From positions 1 to 64,000 of the forward strand of contig JAOAEQ010000011.1 in assembly GCA_026416715.1 (NCBI GenBank): a stretch of 64,000 nt of DNA, given 5' to 3'. Shown piece after piece: positions 1 to 10,220 of the stretch. The notes beneath the pieces are model-generated. The model worked only from the letters and a program-made list of their open reading frames with translations, did no database searches and was not told where the DNA came from. Source of the DNA: a bacterium (GTDB taxonomy: Bacteria; UBP4; UBA4092; JAOAEQ01). The position numbers were made by a program, and so were the translations under genes. Positions within the stretch are counted from its first letter, which is position 1, and each line of letters begins with the position of its first letter.

Positions 1-1
1 T

Positions 2-1426
2 GCGAGTATCAATGAACCGACATTTACCTGGAACGGAGGCGATGTGGTTGATTCGCTGGATTTCAAACAGCATTGGGTAACCTTTTTATTAGAGACATTC
101 GATAATGAAATTAGCCAGTTGAATAAATCGTTCGGAACTCGGTATCGCAGTTTCGAAGATGTAGCGTATCTTCCGCGCGTGGTTTATTCCGGTGCAAATC
201 ATACGCATTGGTCAGGCATTCCCGGGAAGGGATTCAATTCGAACTATGAAGTTATTAAAACTCGGTTTAAACATTGGCTAATGCGACTTTCATTTCAGCG
301 GATGTATGAAGGGATTAAAGAGGTTTGTGGTGATTATCCCATCATGGTGAAATTCAACTGGCTCAATATAGATACGATGGCGAAACAAGGGTCCGGCGCA
401 TATCTCGCTGCAGGGTCACCGTGGATTGATATCATCGGCTGGGATATGTATCCGTTATCATTAGGCATATCCGGTATCCCAGCGATTTGCGGTTCGAACG
501 AAGTTGAAACGAAAGGAACGAACCCTGCGGATTATGTCCCAGCAATGACCAGTACCGCAGCGTCAGTTGCTCTGCTTGGGAAAGCGTATGCTAAACCGGC
601 ATGGGTTGCAGAAACTGCGTGTGGTTGGCGGAAGAAAGATGAAAACTTAATCGCTCAAATTACTGCAGCGAGTTTTCCGCTGATACTCGATATGGGAATA
701 GACCAGATTCATTATTGGGCGGTTGCACCGTATCAACGTCCATCAGGTTCACCGCCGTATAACATGCAGGAGAAAACGAAATCCGCTAGAATTCGACCGG
801 TTGGGAAAGTACTGGCAAACATTACCAAAAGATATCAGAATAAGAAACGGAGCGAATTTCCGCAGTTCGATGTTCTGTTAGCGTATCTGGAAGATAATGT
901 TTTTCTCTATAACGCTACGGATGATGGCGCTTCTTGGGTAATCTGCAGGACGATTTGTGAACGATGCCATCGTGTAGGAATATTTGCCGTCGATGAAATG
1001 TTAACTCCGACGTTATTACCGCATGTAAACGCGTTAATGTTTTATGATGGATATTATGTAAGTGAACAGGATAAAACGTTAATAGAATCGTTAGAGAAAC
1101 CGATTTTGGTTCTCGGTCATGCGTTTCCAACCAACCCGCTATTCGGGATGAAGTATGATTCGAAACCAGAGAAAGGAACTGACCCATATCGCGTTGAGAA
1201 GCCCCAGATGGTTCATTTACCTAATGGAAAGAAATTGATAGCAACCGAATTTTCGTTAATTACGCCACCGGAAGGAGCCGTGAGTTATCTCCGATGCCGG
1301 TATCGAAATAAAACCTACTATCCTTTTTTCAGTCTCGGGAATCGTATGGTTTTCGGATTCAAACTCGCTAATCCGATGGAGTATGGAGAAGTTATCCGGT
1401 GGTGGTGGGAAAATATCTCGCAGTAA
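2..1426 (+). CDS. Clan GH-A glycoside hydrolase, 3' part (GH42-like)
   Basis: The reading frame is open from the first bases of the window, so the gene begins upstream. The first codons encode the motif N-E-P (bases 11-19), the classic acid/base site on strand 4 of clan GH-A TIM barrels. A second glutamate in V-A-E-T-A-C-G-W (codon 611-613), about 200 residues later, fits the strand-7 nucleophile. After the barrel comes a region reading like the Rossmann-type, glutamine-amidotransferase-like domain of GH42 beta-galactosidases (about bases 950-1150), then a short beta-rich tail. A GTG at 44 is an internal codon, since it would discard the catalytic N-E-P. It is followed by GH130 and GH18-like genes, so a role in oligosaccharide breakdown is likely. 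The exact GH family and substrate are inferred and uncertain. Confidence 0.75.
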   Translation, partial: ASINEPTFTWNGGDVVDSLDFKQHWVTFLLETFDNEISQLNKSFGTRYRSFEDVAYLPRVVYSGANHTHWSGIPGKGFNSNYEVIKTRFKHWLMRLSFQRMYEGIKEVCGDYPIMVKFNWLNIDTMAKQGSGAYLAAGSPWIDIIGWDMYPLSLGISGIPAICGSNEVETKGTNPADYVPAMTSTAASVALLGKAYAKPAWVAETACGWRKKDENLIAQITAASFPLILDMGIDQIHYWAVAPYQRPSGSPPYNMQEKTKSARIRPVGKVLANITKRYQNKKRSEFPQFDVLLAYLEDNVFLYNATDDGASWVICRTICERCHRVGIFAVDEMLTPTLLPHVNALMFYDGYYVSEQDKTLIESLEKPILVLGHAFPTNPLFGMKYDSKPEKGTDPYRVEKPQMVHLPNGKKLIATEFSLITPPEGAVSYLRCRYRNKTYYPFFSLGNRMVFGFKLANPMEYGEVIRWWWENISQ

Positions 1427-1529
1427 TACTTCAATGGAATATTCATGGGAAAATAGTTCAATGAGTTCCAGAAGTTAAATAGAGAGAAAATCCATTTTCA
1501 GCTTTTATTATCTTAGTGGAGGTAACAAT

Positions 1530-2462
1530 ATGCTTTATCCTAAAAAAGAGGTTGTTAAACGGTATCCGAAGAATCCGATTCTAACCCCGGCAGATTTACC
1601 GTTCGCCTGTTCTGGGATTTATAATTCTGGGGTAACGAAGTTTAATGGTAAATATCTGATGTTATGTCGAGTAGAAAGTATTGATATCCAGAATTATTTT
1701 TTTGTTGCGCTGAGTGATGATGGATATACGTTTAAAATTAACGAGAAACCGATTCAATTGCCAGACGACCCGGAATTTAAAGAGTATACTGATGAAATGA
1801 TATATGACCCGCGCATAACGTTGTTAGAAGGGAACTACTATATTTGTTTTGCATGTCATAGTTCACATGGAGTACGGATAGGGATGCTGAAAACCGTTGA
1901 TTTTGAACAGTTCGAGTGGTGTGGGTTTATCTCCGAACCGGATAACCGGAACGCGGTGTTATTTCCGGAAAAAATTAATGGACTATATGCGCGCCTTGAC
2001 CGACCGATAGTGCCGAACGACCATGGTGATATCTGGATATCATATTCGCCGGATTTAAAATTCTGGGGATTATCGAAATGCGTTGCGCGGCATGGAAAAC
2101 ATGGTTCATGGCATTGGCTGAAAATCGGTGCGGGCGCAGTTCCGATTAAAACCAAACAGGGATGGCTAGAAATCTGGCATGGAGTCCATATACTTGCCCG
2201 GTATCAGTATGTCTATCATCTCGGGGTGATGCTTTTAGATTTGGATGACCCGAGTAAAGTTATCGCTCGGGCAAACGCCCCGATATTATCGCCAACTGAA
2301 CTCTATGAACGGGTGGGATTAACATCGAACGTGGTATTCACCAGCGGAGCTATTGTTGAAGATAATGGTGAAGTTAAGATATACTATGGTGGTGCGGATA
2401 CGGTGCAGTGTGTGGCAACCGCGCAACTCGATGATTTAATTCAAGCTTGCTACGAACGATAA
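1530..2462 (+). CDS. GH130 family glycoside phosphorylase/hydrolase
   Basis: The 310-residue protein has the five-bladed propeller pattern of GH130: an N-terminal Y-P-x-N-P-I-L, a central Y-D-P-R (near residue 93) carrying the family's catalytic Asp, W-L-E-I-W-H-G-V, and a C-terminal I-Y-Y-G-G-A-D-T strand. GH130 enzymes phosphorolyse or hydrolyse beta-mannosides (for example mannosyl-glucose or mannosyl-N-acetylglucosamine); which substrate is used here cannot be read from sequence. It has no signal peptide, so a cytoplasmic role is expected. A strong Shine-Dalgarno (GGAGGT at 1518-1523) lies 6 bases before the ATG. It sits 103 bases after the clan GH-A gene, probably in the same transcription unit. 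Confidence 0.9.
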   Translation: MLYPKKEVVKRYPKNPILTPADLPFACSGIYNSGVTKFNGKYLMLCRVESIDIQNYFFVALSDDGYTFKINEKPIQLPDDPEFKEYTDEMIYDPRITLLEGNYYICFACHSSHGVRIGMLKTVDFEQFEWCGFISEPDNRNAVLFPEKINGLYARLDRPIVPNDHGDIWISYSPDLKFWGLSKCVARHGKHGSWHWLKIGAGAVPIKTKQGWLEIWHGVHILARYQYVYHLGVMLLDLDDPSKVIARANAPILSPTELYERVGLTSNVVFTSGAIVEDNGEVKIYYGGADTVQCVATAQLDDLIQACYER

Positions 2463-2525
2463 AGATAAAAATGCTTTTCTTGCAAAGAACTCCAAGATAC
2501 CGTATATCGCATAATATATCTTTTT

Positions 2526-3722
2526 ATGTTTCGATATAAATCGTTGTTAGGTATCCTAGTTTATCTTGTTTTGACCGGGTGTATCGCTGGGGTTAGACTG
2601 TATCCTGCAAGAAATCACTATCGCGTGCCGGAAATTGCGGTCTGGATGCCGTTCTGGGATTGGGAACGCAGTTATGCGACTTTGCGGAAACAAGCGCAAG
2701 CGATCGATATCGTTATGCCGTTCTGGTATGATGTTAGTTCAACGGGAAACATTATCCCGGCGCAGGGGATCGCGGAAATGACACAAGCTGGAAAACTTAA
2801 CCTTGATATGAAGCAATTTACCCGCTGGGCGCATCAGCATCAGATTAAAGTTATGCCGCTGGTGAGCAACGAGTTTAACGGGCAATTAATTCATCAGATA
2901 TTAAGCGATGAAACACTGCGGAGTCAACATATTCAATCTCTGCTTGAGTTAGTTAAACAGAATAAGTTTGATGGACTCGATTTGGATTATGAAGGGATGC
3001 TTGCGGTAGATCGAGAACTATACCCTGCTTTTTTACGGGATTTAGCAGCGGAATTGCATCGGGAAAAAAAGAAACTATCCGTTTGTGTTCATGCGAAAAC
3101 GTCTGAGCCTGGAGGTTGGGATGCGGTAATTGCGCAGGATTATCAAGCGATTGGGAAATATGCTGATATCGTTCGGATTATGGCGTATGATTTCCATTAT
3201 GCGAGCGGTGAGCCCGGACCGATATCTCCGCCGGATTGGATAACCAAAGTGCTCCAGTTTGCTGTGACCCAGATTCCGCGAGAGAAAATTTCACTCGGTA
3301 TCGGCATATATGGAATCAACTGGGCGAGTTCACCAACCGGATTCCGTGAGAAACCTGAATTGAAAGATGAAGAAGCGATGTATCTCGATGCGAAAAACCT
3401 AGCGAAAAAAGAACACGTACAGATAAATTTCGATTCGACCTCGCAAGAGTGTTGGTTCAGCTATACCGATTCGAGCACCGGGGTTCAACGAACAGTATGG
3501 TTTCTTGACCATCGCGGGTTCAAATCCCGCTGGCAGTTAGCGAAACAATATCGAGTTGGTAGTGTTAGTTTATGGCGCTTGGGTGGGGAAGACCCCTATC
3601 TATGGCGATATATTCGTGCGGATAAATTTATTGGGTTTAATGATTCTAGCGAATTCTGGCTATTCGAAATGGATAGACCATCACATACCCGTTTCGGATT
3701 AGAAATCATCTTCGGGAAATAA
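2526..3722 (+). CDS. GH18-like glycosidase lipoprotein (YaaH type)
   Basis: This 398-residue protein begins with a short hydrophobic signal ending in the lipobox L-T-G-C (Cys19), so it should be a lipoprotein. Near residue 150 it carries D-G-L-D-L-D-Y-E-G, the GH18 motif whose final Glu is the proton donor. A later Y-D-F-H-Y segment and a W-R-L-G strand near the C terminus match the YaaH/spore-germination branch of GH18, which cleaves or binds N-acetylglucosamine polymers such as peptidoglycan or chitin. It follows the GH130 gene by 63 bases with no clear Shine-Dalgarno. The catalytic Glu is present, so activity is plausible; the substrate is not known. Confidence 0.85.
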   Translation: MFRYKSLLGILVYLVLTGCIAGVRLYPARNHYRVPEIAVWMPFWDWERSYATLRKQAQAIDIVMPFWYDVSSTGNIIPAQGIAEMTQAGKLNLDMKQFTRWAHQHQIKVMPLVSNEFNGQLIHQILSDETLRSQHIQSLLELVKQNKFDGLDLDYEGMLAVDRELYPAFLRDLAAELHREKKKLSVCVHAKTSEPGGWDAVIAQDYQAIGKYADIVRIMAYDFHYASGEPGPISPPDWITKVLQFAVTQIPREKISLGIGIYGINWASSPTGFREKPELKDEEAMYLDAKNLAKKEHVQINFDSTSQECWFSYTDSSTGVQRTVWFLDHRGFKSRWQLAKQYRVGSVSLWRLGGEDPYLWRYIRADKFIGFNDSSEFWLFEMDRPSHTRFGLEIIFGK

Positions 3723-4000
3723 GATTCGTTTCGGAATGCAAAAGTTATACCTGGCGTATCGTTAACAAACTCAACTCACTTCCGCTATGAATAAACTAAA
3801 CTTGCTTATAAAATATACTACCCAATTTGAGTTTAATTATTTAACTATCATATTGTTCGGTACGTATACAAGCGCGGCCTTCAAGCAGGATGAGATATCG
3901 CTACTTGAGAAGGTAAATTTTCGAACAGTATAATATCCAATGGCAATACTATATCGCTATAAAACGCCTAAGGTTATATGGCTGAGCAATACCATTAAAT

Positions 4001-5542
4001 ATGTTTAACAGTATTATTAGGCTAAGTTGTATAATGTTAGCGGTTTGTATAGTTATTTCGTTTACGATCTGGTTAATCTTGCACGAGCAAAAAATTGTGC
4101 AGCTAGGTGATAAGTATGGTAAATTGCAAGATGAGATTGAATATATCGAATCGCTCCCTATTAATGATCCCCGATTAGCTGAAGTTAGCAAGTTACAAGA
4201 TGAAATTATCGAACTAGAAGATAAATATATTGAAACGGAACTTCAATTCGATGAATTCCATATTCGCGGTAAAATTATCCGTCGTTATGGTAATACGTTA
4301 GAAATCAGAGGAACAGCGAGACCGTTTCCGACAACAGGAAAACCAATCAAGGGGACTCTTTTCCAAGAAGGAAATATTCTTGTCAGGAATGCTAAACAAG
4401 AATTTATTCATGGTTCTCGGTATTTCGGTATTTGGGAACATTATTTTGTTGGAGAAACATATACGACTAACTCCACCGGTGGTAAAACTACTTTCTATGT
4501 TTTCACTCCTGAAAAGCCGTATCAACTGAAGAGGATTCGTAAGCTGATTGATGAAAAATGGCATCAGGTAGAAAACCAAAAAAATATAGTTTACCAAGAA
4601 TACCGTTTAGACCAAAAACTAGAAAAATTAAACCGTGAATTAGAAAATGTAGAGTTCCAATTACATCGAACATTACCTACACGTCTTTTTAGAGAGTTAA
4701 AGAAGAATGATTATGTATATCGTTTATACTATTATATAGATTATTATCGAAATTTGAATCAGGTTCCATATTTAAAGCCGATGTTTTTTGAAATATTTTA
4801 TAAAGGAAAACTAATTTATTCAGAATCCGCAGAACCATTTGGATTTATGGAACCATGTGGACTATGTGAAGAAATTAGAGATATTAATAACGATGGTATC
4901 CCGGAACTTGTCCTAACTCAAACACTGGCAGGTAATCCTGGCGGGACAGTACTAGAAATATTTGTGTTAGGGAAACAGTTAGAAAAATTATCTTTACCGT
5001 ATGATGGTATAGCAGCAGGTTTTGCTACTATTTGGCTTGAAGATAGAGATGGTGATAACATTGATGAAATAATTATAGATGATATCCCAGAACCTTTTAC
5101 ATTTTTCGGAACGTGTAGGGCAGACAGTATAGCAAAAGTGGAACAAGTGTTTCGATACAAAAATCATACGTATTGTTTAGCGCCAGAGTTAATGAAAAAA
5201 CCACCGCCTACCGTAGAAGAATTTCAACAGCATCTCGATGCAATAAAAAAAGAAATGATTCAGCCATCATGTGATTACTCAATCGGGGGTGATATTCCCG
5301 GTGTTCCTACCCCGTTCTGGAGTTATGTGGTAGAACTCATATACTCCGGTAATTTACAGGCAGCCTATGCTTTTTATGATCTAGCTTATCCTTTTATGGG
5401 AGAACGCAAAAAATATAGTTGGTTATTTTTCAAAACACAACTTGCTGAAGATCCATATTGGCCTACTCTTTGGGAATATTTAATTAGGAATAATTATGGT
5501 ATTCTGCAAGCTCGTATTGATAGTGGAGTAATATTGGATTAG
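4001..5542 (+). CDS. Membrane-anchored protein of unknown function with Ca-binding-like loops
   Basis: I do not recognise a family. The 513-residue protein starts with one transmembrane or signal-anchor helix (about residues 5-27), followed by charged heptad-like helices (about 30-85) and a beta-rich region. Around residues 290-300 and 345-355 are two acidic loops, D-I-N-N-D-G-I-P-E and D-R-D-G-D-N-I-D-E, which resemble the calcium-binding loops of FG-GAP/VCBS or EF-hand-like repeats. The C-terminal 90 residues are helical. No Shine-Dalgarno is evident. The gene stands alone between the GH cluster and the rimP operon and is visibly more AT-rich, with more AGA codons, than its neighbours, which may indicate acquisition. 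An extracytoplasmic location is inferred. Confidence 0.6.
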   Translation: MFNSIIRLSCIMLAVCIVISFTIWLILHEQKIVQLGDKYGKLQDEIEYIESLPINDPRLAEVSKLQDEIIELEDKYIETELQFDEFHIRGKIIRRYGNTLEIRGTARPFPTTGKPIKGTLFQEGNILVRNAKQEFIHGSRYFGIWEHYFVGETYTTNSTGGKTTFYVFTPEKPYQLKRIRKLIDEKWHQVENQKNIVYQEYRLDQKLEKLNRELENVEFQLHRTLPTRLFRELKKNDYVYRLYYYIDYYRNLNQVPYLKPMFFEIFYKGKLIYSESAEPFGFMEPCGLCEEIRDINNDGIPELVLTQTLAGNPGGTVLEIFVLGKQLEKLSLPYDGIAAGFATIWLEDRDGDNIDEIIIDDIPEPFTFFGTCRADSIAKVEQVFRYKNHTYCLAPELMKKPPPTVEEFQQHLDAIKKEMIQPSCDYSIGGDIPGVPTPFWSYVVELIYSGNLQAAYAFYDLAYPFMGERKKYSWLFFKTQLAEDPYWPTLWEYLIRNNYGILQARIDSGVILD

Positions 5543-5800
5543 GGTTAAGGTAATTGACTATTACGTTGATTCCTCTCCCAAACAGGTAAGGATATTGTAC
5601 CGCTTAGAAATAATTCAGAAATAATTAGGATTCAACGGTTCTGTTCCAAGTGGTATCTTGCAGTAGGGATTTAGTTGAACAAACCCTGCCCATAATCACT
5701 CAACGTTTCACGTATTGACTTCATTTTAATAGATTTTACTTGCTAACTAGGGGTTTTTTATGCTATTGTATTAAGTGATTAAAATTATGGTTACTCAATA
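5543..5800. other. Noncoding stretch before the rimP operon
   Basis: This stretch of about 260 bases holds no convincing gene. A TTGACT at 5715-5720 resembles a -35 box, but no good -10 sits at proper distance, so I do not call a promoter. The stretch ends at the terminator-like hairpin described next. The promoter of the rimP-nusA-infB operon should lie in or near here. Confidence 0.4.
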
Positions 5801-5834
5801 AAAGAGTGGGACCAGAAAACCCACTCTTTTTTTT
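5801..5834 (+). terminator. Intrinsic terminator hairpin ahead of rimP
   Basis: A perfect 10-bp stem (5801-5810 with 5820-5829) closes a 9-base loop and runs into a tract of eight T (5827-5834). It ends 28 bases before the rimP ATG. It could terminate the gene ending at 5542 or act as an attenuator in the leader of the rimP-nusA-infB operon. A GTG at 5806 that would extend rimP lies inside this stem and is therefore rejected as the start. Confidence 0.8.
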
Positions 5835-5862
5835 GTCAAGAACTACGATAGCGATATTCTAT

Positions 5863-6357
5863 ATGCCCAAACCGGAACCACAAGAGCTTGAATCGTGGAT
5901 AATCCCGTTGGTTGAAGATATGGGGTTAGAGTTGGTAGATTTAGAGTTTGCCCGAGAACCGAAAGGATTCATCCTACGGGTATATATCGACCGACCGCAA
6001 GGAGGTGTAACGATCGATGATTGTCAAGCGGTCAGCGAACAGCTGAATTTCCGGTTGGATACTATCGAAGAATATAAACGATATAATATCTCATTGGTAG
6101 AAGTTTCATCTCCCGGACTTGACCGCAAACTAGACTCGGAGAAAGATTTTTTGCGAGAACGAGGGAAACAGATTCGAGTGATTGTTAAAGAACCGATTGG
6201 TAAGCAGAACACATTTTCTGGTATACTAAAAGATTATCGAAATGGACAAGTTTTACTCATTGAGCAGAAATCGAACCGAGCTATTGAACTAGCGATAGAA
6301 AACATTGCGGTAGCTCAGCTGGAAGTAGATTGGCGAACGTTATTTAGAAAGAAATGA
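5863..6357 (+). CDS. rimP: Ribosome maturation factor RimP
   Basis: RimP assists assembly of the 30S subunit. The protein has the usual two-domain layout: an N-terminal alpha/beta domain with G-L-E-L-V-D-L-E-F and the conserved V-S-S-P-G-L-D-R motif (about residues 85-92), then an SH3-like C-terminal domain. Using the ATG at 5863 gives 164 residues, close to the family norm. The longer GTG start at 5806 would fall within the terminator-like hairpin. It is the first gene of the classic rimP-nusA-infB order and ends 91 bases before nusA. No Shine-Dalgarno is visible. Confidence 0.93.
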   Translation: MPKPEPQELESWIIPLVEDMGLELVDLEFAREPKGFILRVYIDRPQGGVTIDDCQAVSEQLNFRLDTIEEYKRYNISLVEVSSPGLDRKLDSEKDFLRERGKQIRVIVKEPIGKQNTFSGILKDYRNGQVLLIEQKSNRAIELAIENIAVAQLEVDWRTLFRKK

Positions 6358-6448
6358 TTACCCCGAGTACGTAAACCGATTAGAGCGAATTGAATCTGTG
6401 TAATCTTCGCTAATAAATCTGTGTAATTGTGAATTGATGAGGTAAATT

Positions 6449-7732
6449 ATGGAAGGATTAGTACAAACGATACGACAAATCAGCGCGGAACGCGGTATCG
6501 ATCCCGAGACCATTTTTGCCGCAATCGAATCCGCGATGGTAGCAACCGCGCGGAAAAGTCTGCCACGCATGCGGAATCTTCGCGTTTCCGTTAACCGGGA
6601 AACTGGAACCGTACAGGTCTTCTCGACGAAACGCGTCGTTGAAGAAGTGAAAGATTATTATACCGAGATAAGCGTAGCGGAAGCGAAGAAAAAACTCGGC
6701 CGGAAACCGAAAATCGGTGAAGAAATAGAAGATGAAGTAAATCCGGATGTGCTAGGTCGAATAGCCGCACAGACCGCTAAACAAGTGGTCATCCAGCGGA
6801 TCCGAGAAGCACAACGGGAAAATGTTTATGAAGAATATAAAACCAAAATTGGAACCATTGTTAGCGGGGTAGCGCTTCGTTCGGAAAAAGAAGGGACTAT
6901 TATTGATTTAGGCAGAACTGAAGCGTTGCTACCGATTAAAGAGCAACCACGGGGTATGCGGTTACGACAAGGGGACCGGATTCGATGTTTAGTGCTTGAT
7001 GTACGTCCATCCGCTAAGGGACCGCAAATCATTTTGTCGCGAACGCATCCGGATTTGATTCTCCGCATGTTCGAACAGCAGGTGCCGGAAATTGTTGATG
7101 GGATTGTTAAAATTCGTGCAATTGCACGGGAAGCAGGCGATCGGACGAAAATTGCGGTTGAATCTACAGATAAACAGATAGACCCGGTAGGCGCATGTGT
7201 TGGAACGAAAGGCGTTCGAGTCCAGGATATTGTGAAAGAACTGGTTAATGAAAAAATTGATATCATTCATTATAGCGATGACCCGAAAGTGTTTATCACG
7301 AATGCAATTAGCCCAGCAAAAGTTATTGATGTTAAAATAGATGAAGTGAATCATACCGCGTTAGTCATCGTTGCGGAAGACCAGTTATCATTAGCTATTG
7401 GGAAACATGGGCAGAACGCACGGTTAGCTGCACGATTGACTAACTGGAAAATAGATATTATCAGTGATAAAACGTTGCAGGAACATCCGAAGTTTCTTGA
7501 ACCATACGAACGACAACCAGTTTCTGAATCATCAACTAAATCGGTTGAAAATTCTGAGATTAACCAGCTTGTTGGTCTCGGACCAAAACTGACAGAAAAA
7601 CTTATTGAAGCGGGATATACAACCATTACCCAGTTAGCTGAAAGTTCGGTTGAATCATTAGCGCAAATCCCTGGTATCGGCGCAAAAACCGCTGAAAAAC
7701 TCATTGCTACCGCTAAGAAAGCATTGAAATAA
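6449..7732 (+). CDS. nusA: Transcription termination/antitermination factor NusA
   Basis: NusA binds RNA polymerase and nascent RNA to modulate pausing, termination and antitermination. The 427-residue protein shows the N-terminal polymerase-binding domain (1-125), an S1 domain (about 130-200), two KH domains (about 200-345; the second contains A-I-G-K-H-G-Q-N-A-R-L-A) and a C-terminal helix-hairpin-helix pair (about 370-427) with G-L-G-P-K and I-P-G-I-G-A-K. The ATG is preceded by GAGGT at 6439-6443, five bases away. YlxR and L7Ae-like genes, often found between nusA and infB, are missing here. Confidence 0.97.
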   Translation: MEGLVQTIRQISAERGIDPETIFAAIESAMVATARKSLPRMRNLRVSVNRETGTVQVFSTKRVVEEVKDYYTEISVAEAKKKLGRKPKIGEEIEDEVNPDVLGRIAAQTAKQVVIQRIREAQRENVYEEYKTKIGTIVSGVALRSEKEGTIIDLGRTEALLPIKEQPRGMRLRQGDRIRCLVLDVRPSAKGPQIILSRTHPDLILRMFEQQVPEIVDGIVKIRAIAREAGDRTKIAVESTDKQIDPVGACVGTKGVRVQDIVKELVNEKIDIIHYSDDPKVFITNAISPAKVIDVKIDEVNHTALVIVAEDQLSLAIGKHGQNARLAARLTNWKIDIISDKTLQEHPKFLEPYERQPVSESSTKSVENSEINQLVGLGPKLTEKLIEAGYTTITQLAESSVESLAQIPGIGAKTAEKLIATAKKALK

Positions 7733-7815
7733 AATAGTAAACAGGTTATACGGCAGGTATACGGAGATCATTCATCCGTTTATTCCTGGAACAAAGTATC
7801 AGAATCGTTTTCAAT

Positions 7816-10218
7816 ATGAGTGAGAAAATAAGATTGCATCAACTAGCAAAAGAGTTGGGAGTATCTAGTGCTGAAATTGTAGAATTTTGTCATAAACTCG
7901 GACTGAAAGATATTAAAACGCATGCGAGTACGGTTGATGAACAAACCGCAAACCAGATTAAAGCGAAATATAAAAAACCGCCGGTAAAAAAACCGTCGAA
8001 ACCAACGGAACAACCGGAAAAAAAACCAGGTGTATCGCAGAAATCTGATAAAGTTAAAAAAGATGAAATATCACTCGCTGCACCACCAGTTAAACCTGTC
8101 GAGAAAACGATACCACCGTCGAAACCGACTCAACCACAATCTGAACCTTCCCGTGCGGAAGTTAAACCGATTTATAGTGCGAGACCGACATCTGTTCCGG
8201 AAGCAAAACCAGTGGTTGAACCGTCATCTAAACCACCGGTATCGACTCCAACACCACAGCTGACACCAAAGAAACCAACTCCAGCGGTTAAACCGAAGTA
8301 TGTTCAAATCCCGAGAGCGGAAACGCCACGGACTGCGCGCAGAAAAGAACAGGTCAGAATTCTTGAACCCAAAAGACCGGTTCCGCCAGCCCCAGCTCCA
8401 TCGCCAGCGCCGGTAATTACACCGAGTAAACCAGCGGTTGATGAGATACCACCAAAACCATGGAGAAAAGTACAAATCGGTCTATCGCCAACCTTACATC
8501 AACTCGCAACGAAACTTGATGTGAAAGTAAACGATCTGATTAAAAAAGCGATGCAGCATAAATGGATGATTTCGATCAACCAACGGCTTGATGAAACCAC
8601 GGCGAAAACGTTAGCGAGTAGTTTTGGGGTCGAGTTAGAATTGATTGATACCGAAAGTGAAGATTATCTATTAACGGAAGAACTCGACGAAGCGGATGCG
8701 CAATACAGTGAACCGCGTGCGCCAGTCGTAACCATTATGGGTCACGTTGACCATGGGAAAACTTCGTTGCTGGATGCAATTCGAAAAACCAACGTTACCG
8801 AAGATGAGTTTGGTGGGATAACCCAGCATATTGGCGCCTATGATGTCAGTGTTTCCGGAAAAGATATTGTGTTCTTGGATACGCCGGGACATGAAGCGTT
8901 TACCGCGATGCGTGCGCGTGGTGCAAAAGTAACCGACCTAGTTGTGTTGGTCGTTTCCGCTGTTGAAGGAGTTATGCCCCAGACGGTCGAAGCGATACAT
9001 CATGCCCAAGCGGCACAGGTTCCGATCCTCGTTGCAGTGAATAAAATAGATTTACCGGAAGCGAATCCGATTCGGGTAAAACAGCAATTGATGGAACATA
9101 ATCTGGTACCGGAAGAATGGGGTGGAAAAACTATTTTTGTTGAGGTTTCCGCCAAGAAAAAAATCGGGATTGAGCAATTATTAGAAATGATACTATTAGA
9201 AGCAGAAATGCTTGAGTTGAAAGGGAATCCGCGTCGTCGTGCGGTAGGTGTTGTTATCGAGGCGCGGTTGGATAAAGGACGCGGGCCTATCGCGACGGTA
9301 TTAGTCCAAAATGGAACATTGAAAATCGGAGATGCGTTCGTCTGCGGTCTGTCGCATGGTAAGGTGCGGGCGATGTTTAATGATAAAGGTCAGCCGATAC
9401 ATAAAGCCGGACCAGCGAAACCTGCGGAAGTTATCGGATTTTCTGCGGTTCCTGCAGCCGGTGACCGGTTCCAAGCGGTATCCGATGAACGAATTGCGAA
9501 AGCGGTCTGTGCGAAACGGTTACTCGAAAGACGAGAAAAAGAATTACACCAGCGGCATCATGTTACTCTAGATGATTTATATACCCGGGTTAAAGCAGGT
9601 GAAATAAAAGAATTATTGATTATTCTCAAAGCGGATGTCCAAGGGTCACTGGAAGCATTACAATCCGCGTTATTGAAACAAAGTACGGACGAAATTCAGT
9701 TACGGATTATTCACAGTGCGGTTGGTGCGATAACCGAATCGGATGTATTATTAGCCTCAGCATCCGATGCGATTATTGTCGGATTCAATGTTCGTCCGGA
9801 ACCGAAAGCGGTAGAACTTGCTGCCCAAGAGAAGGTGGATATTCGCATATATCGGATTATTTATGAAGCGATATCCGAGATTCGAGCAGCGCTAGTCGGA
9901 ATGCTTGAACCAGAATATCGAGAAGTAGTTCAAGGTCGGGCGGAAATTCGGCAGGTATTTAAAACACCGAAACTAGGAAATGTTGCCGGATGTTATGTCA
10001 GTAGCGGTAAAATTTCACGGAATGCAAAAATCCGATTGATTCGCGATAATGTGGTAATCCATGAAGGGAATATCGCATCATTACGCCGATTTAAAGAGGA
10101 TGTACGAGAAGTAACTGAAGGATATGAATGCGGTATCCTGCTTGAGAATTATAATGATATCCGCGAAAAAGATTGGATTGAAGCTTTTGTTCTAGAAGAG
10201 ATTCCGCGTAAACTTTAA
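7816..10218 (+). CDS. infB: Translation initiation factor IF-2
   Basis: IF-2 is the GTPase that places initiator tRNA on the 30S subunit and promotes subunit joining. The 800-residue protein opens with an IF2_N helix bundle (1-52), then a long Pro/Lys-rich disordered linker (about 55-215), a second IF2_N module (about 220-285), and the GTPase core with G-H-V-D-H-G-K-T (about 309), D-T-P-G-H-E and N-K-I-D. Domains II, III and the fMet-tRNA-binding C-terminal domain follow. It starts 83 bases after nusA, as expected for the operon. Confidence 0.97.
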   Translation: MSEKIRLHQLAKELGVSSAEIVEFCHKLGLKDIKTHASTVDEQTANQIKAKYKKPPVKKPSKPTEQPEKKPGVSQKSDKVKKDEISLAAPPVKPVEKTIPPSKPTQPQSEPSRAEVKPIYSARPTSVPEAKPVVEPSSKPPVSTPTPQLTPKKPTPAVKPKYVQIPRAETPRTARRKEQVRILEPKRPVPPAPAPSPAPVITPSKPAVDEIPPKPWRKVQIGLSPTLHQLATKLDVKVNDLIKKAMQHKWMISINQRLDETTAKTLASSFGVELELIDTESEDYLLTEELDEADAQYSEPRAPVVTIMGHVDHGKTSLLDAIRKTNVTEDEFGGITQHIGAYDVSVSGKDIVFLDTPGHEAFTAMRARGAKVTDLVVLVVSAVEGVMPQTVEAIHHAQAAQVPILVAVNKIDLPEANPIRVKQQLMEHNLVPEEWGGKTIFVEVSAKKKIGIEQLLEMILLEAEMLELKGNPRRRAVGVVIEARLDKGRGPIATVLVQNGTLKIGDAFVCGLSHGKVRAMFNDKGQPIHKAGPAKPAEVIGFSAVPAAGDRFQAVSDERIAKAVCAKRLLERREKELHQRHHVTLDDLYTRVKAGEIKELLIILKADVQGSLEALQSALLKQSTDEIQLRIIHSAVGAITESDVLLASASDAIIVGFNVRPEPKAVELAAQEKVDIRIYRIIYEAISEIRAALVGMLEPEYREVVQGRAEIRQVFKTPKLGNVAGCYVSSGKISRNAKIRLIRDNVVIHEGNIASLRRFKEDVREVTEGYECGILLENYNDIREKDWIEAFVLEEIPRKL

Positions 10219-10220
10219 CG

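Noticed and set aside
3513-3530. A tRNA T-arm-like sequence (GCGGGTTCAAATCCCGC) inside the GH18-like gene
   Set aside because: It is part of the open frame encoding residues that fit the GH18/YaaH C-terminal region; no acceptor, D or anticodon stems can be drawn around it.
5806-5862. A longer rimP start at GTG 5806
   Set aside because: It lies in the stem of a terminator hairpin and adds 19 residues not found in the family.
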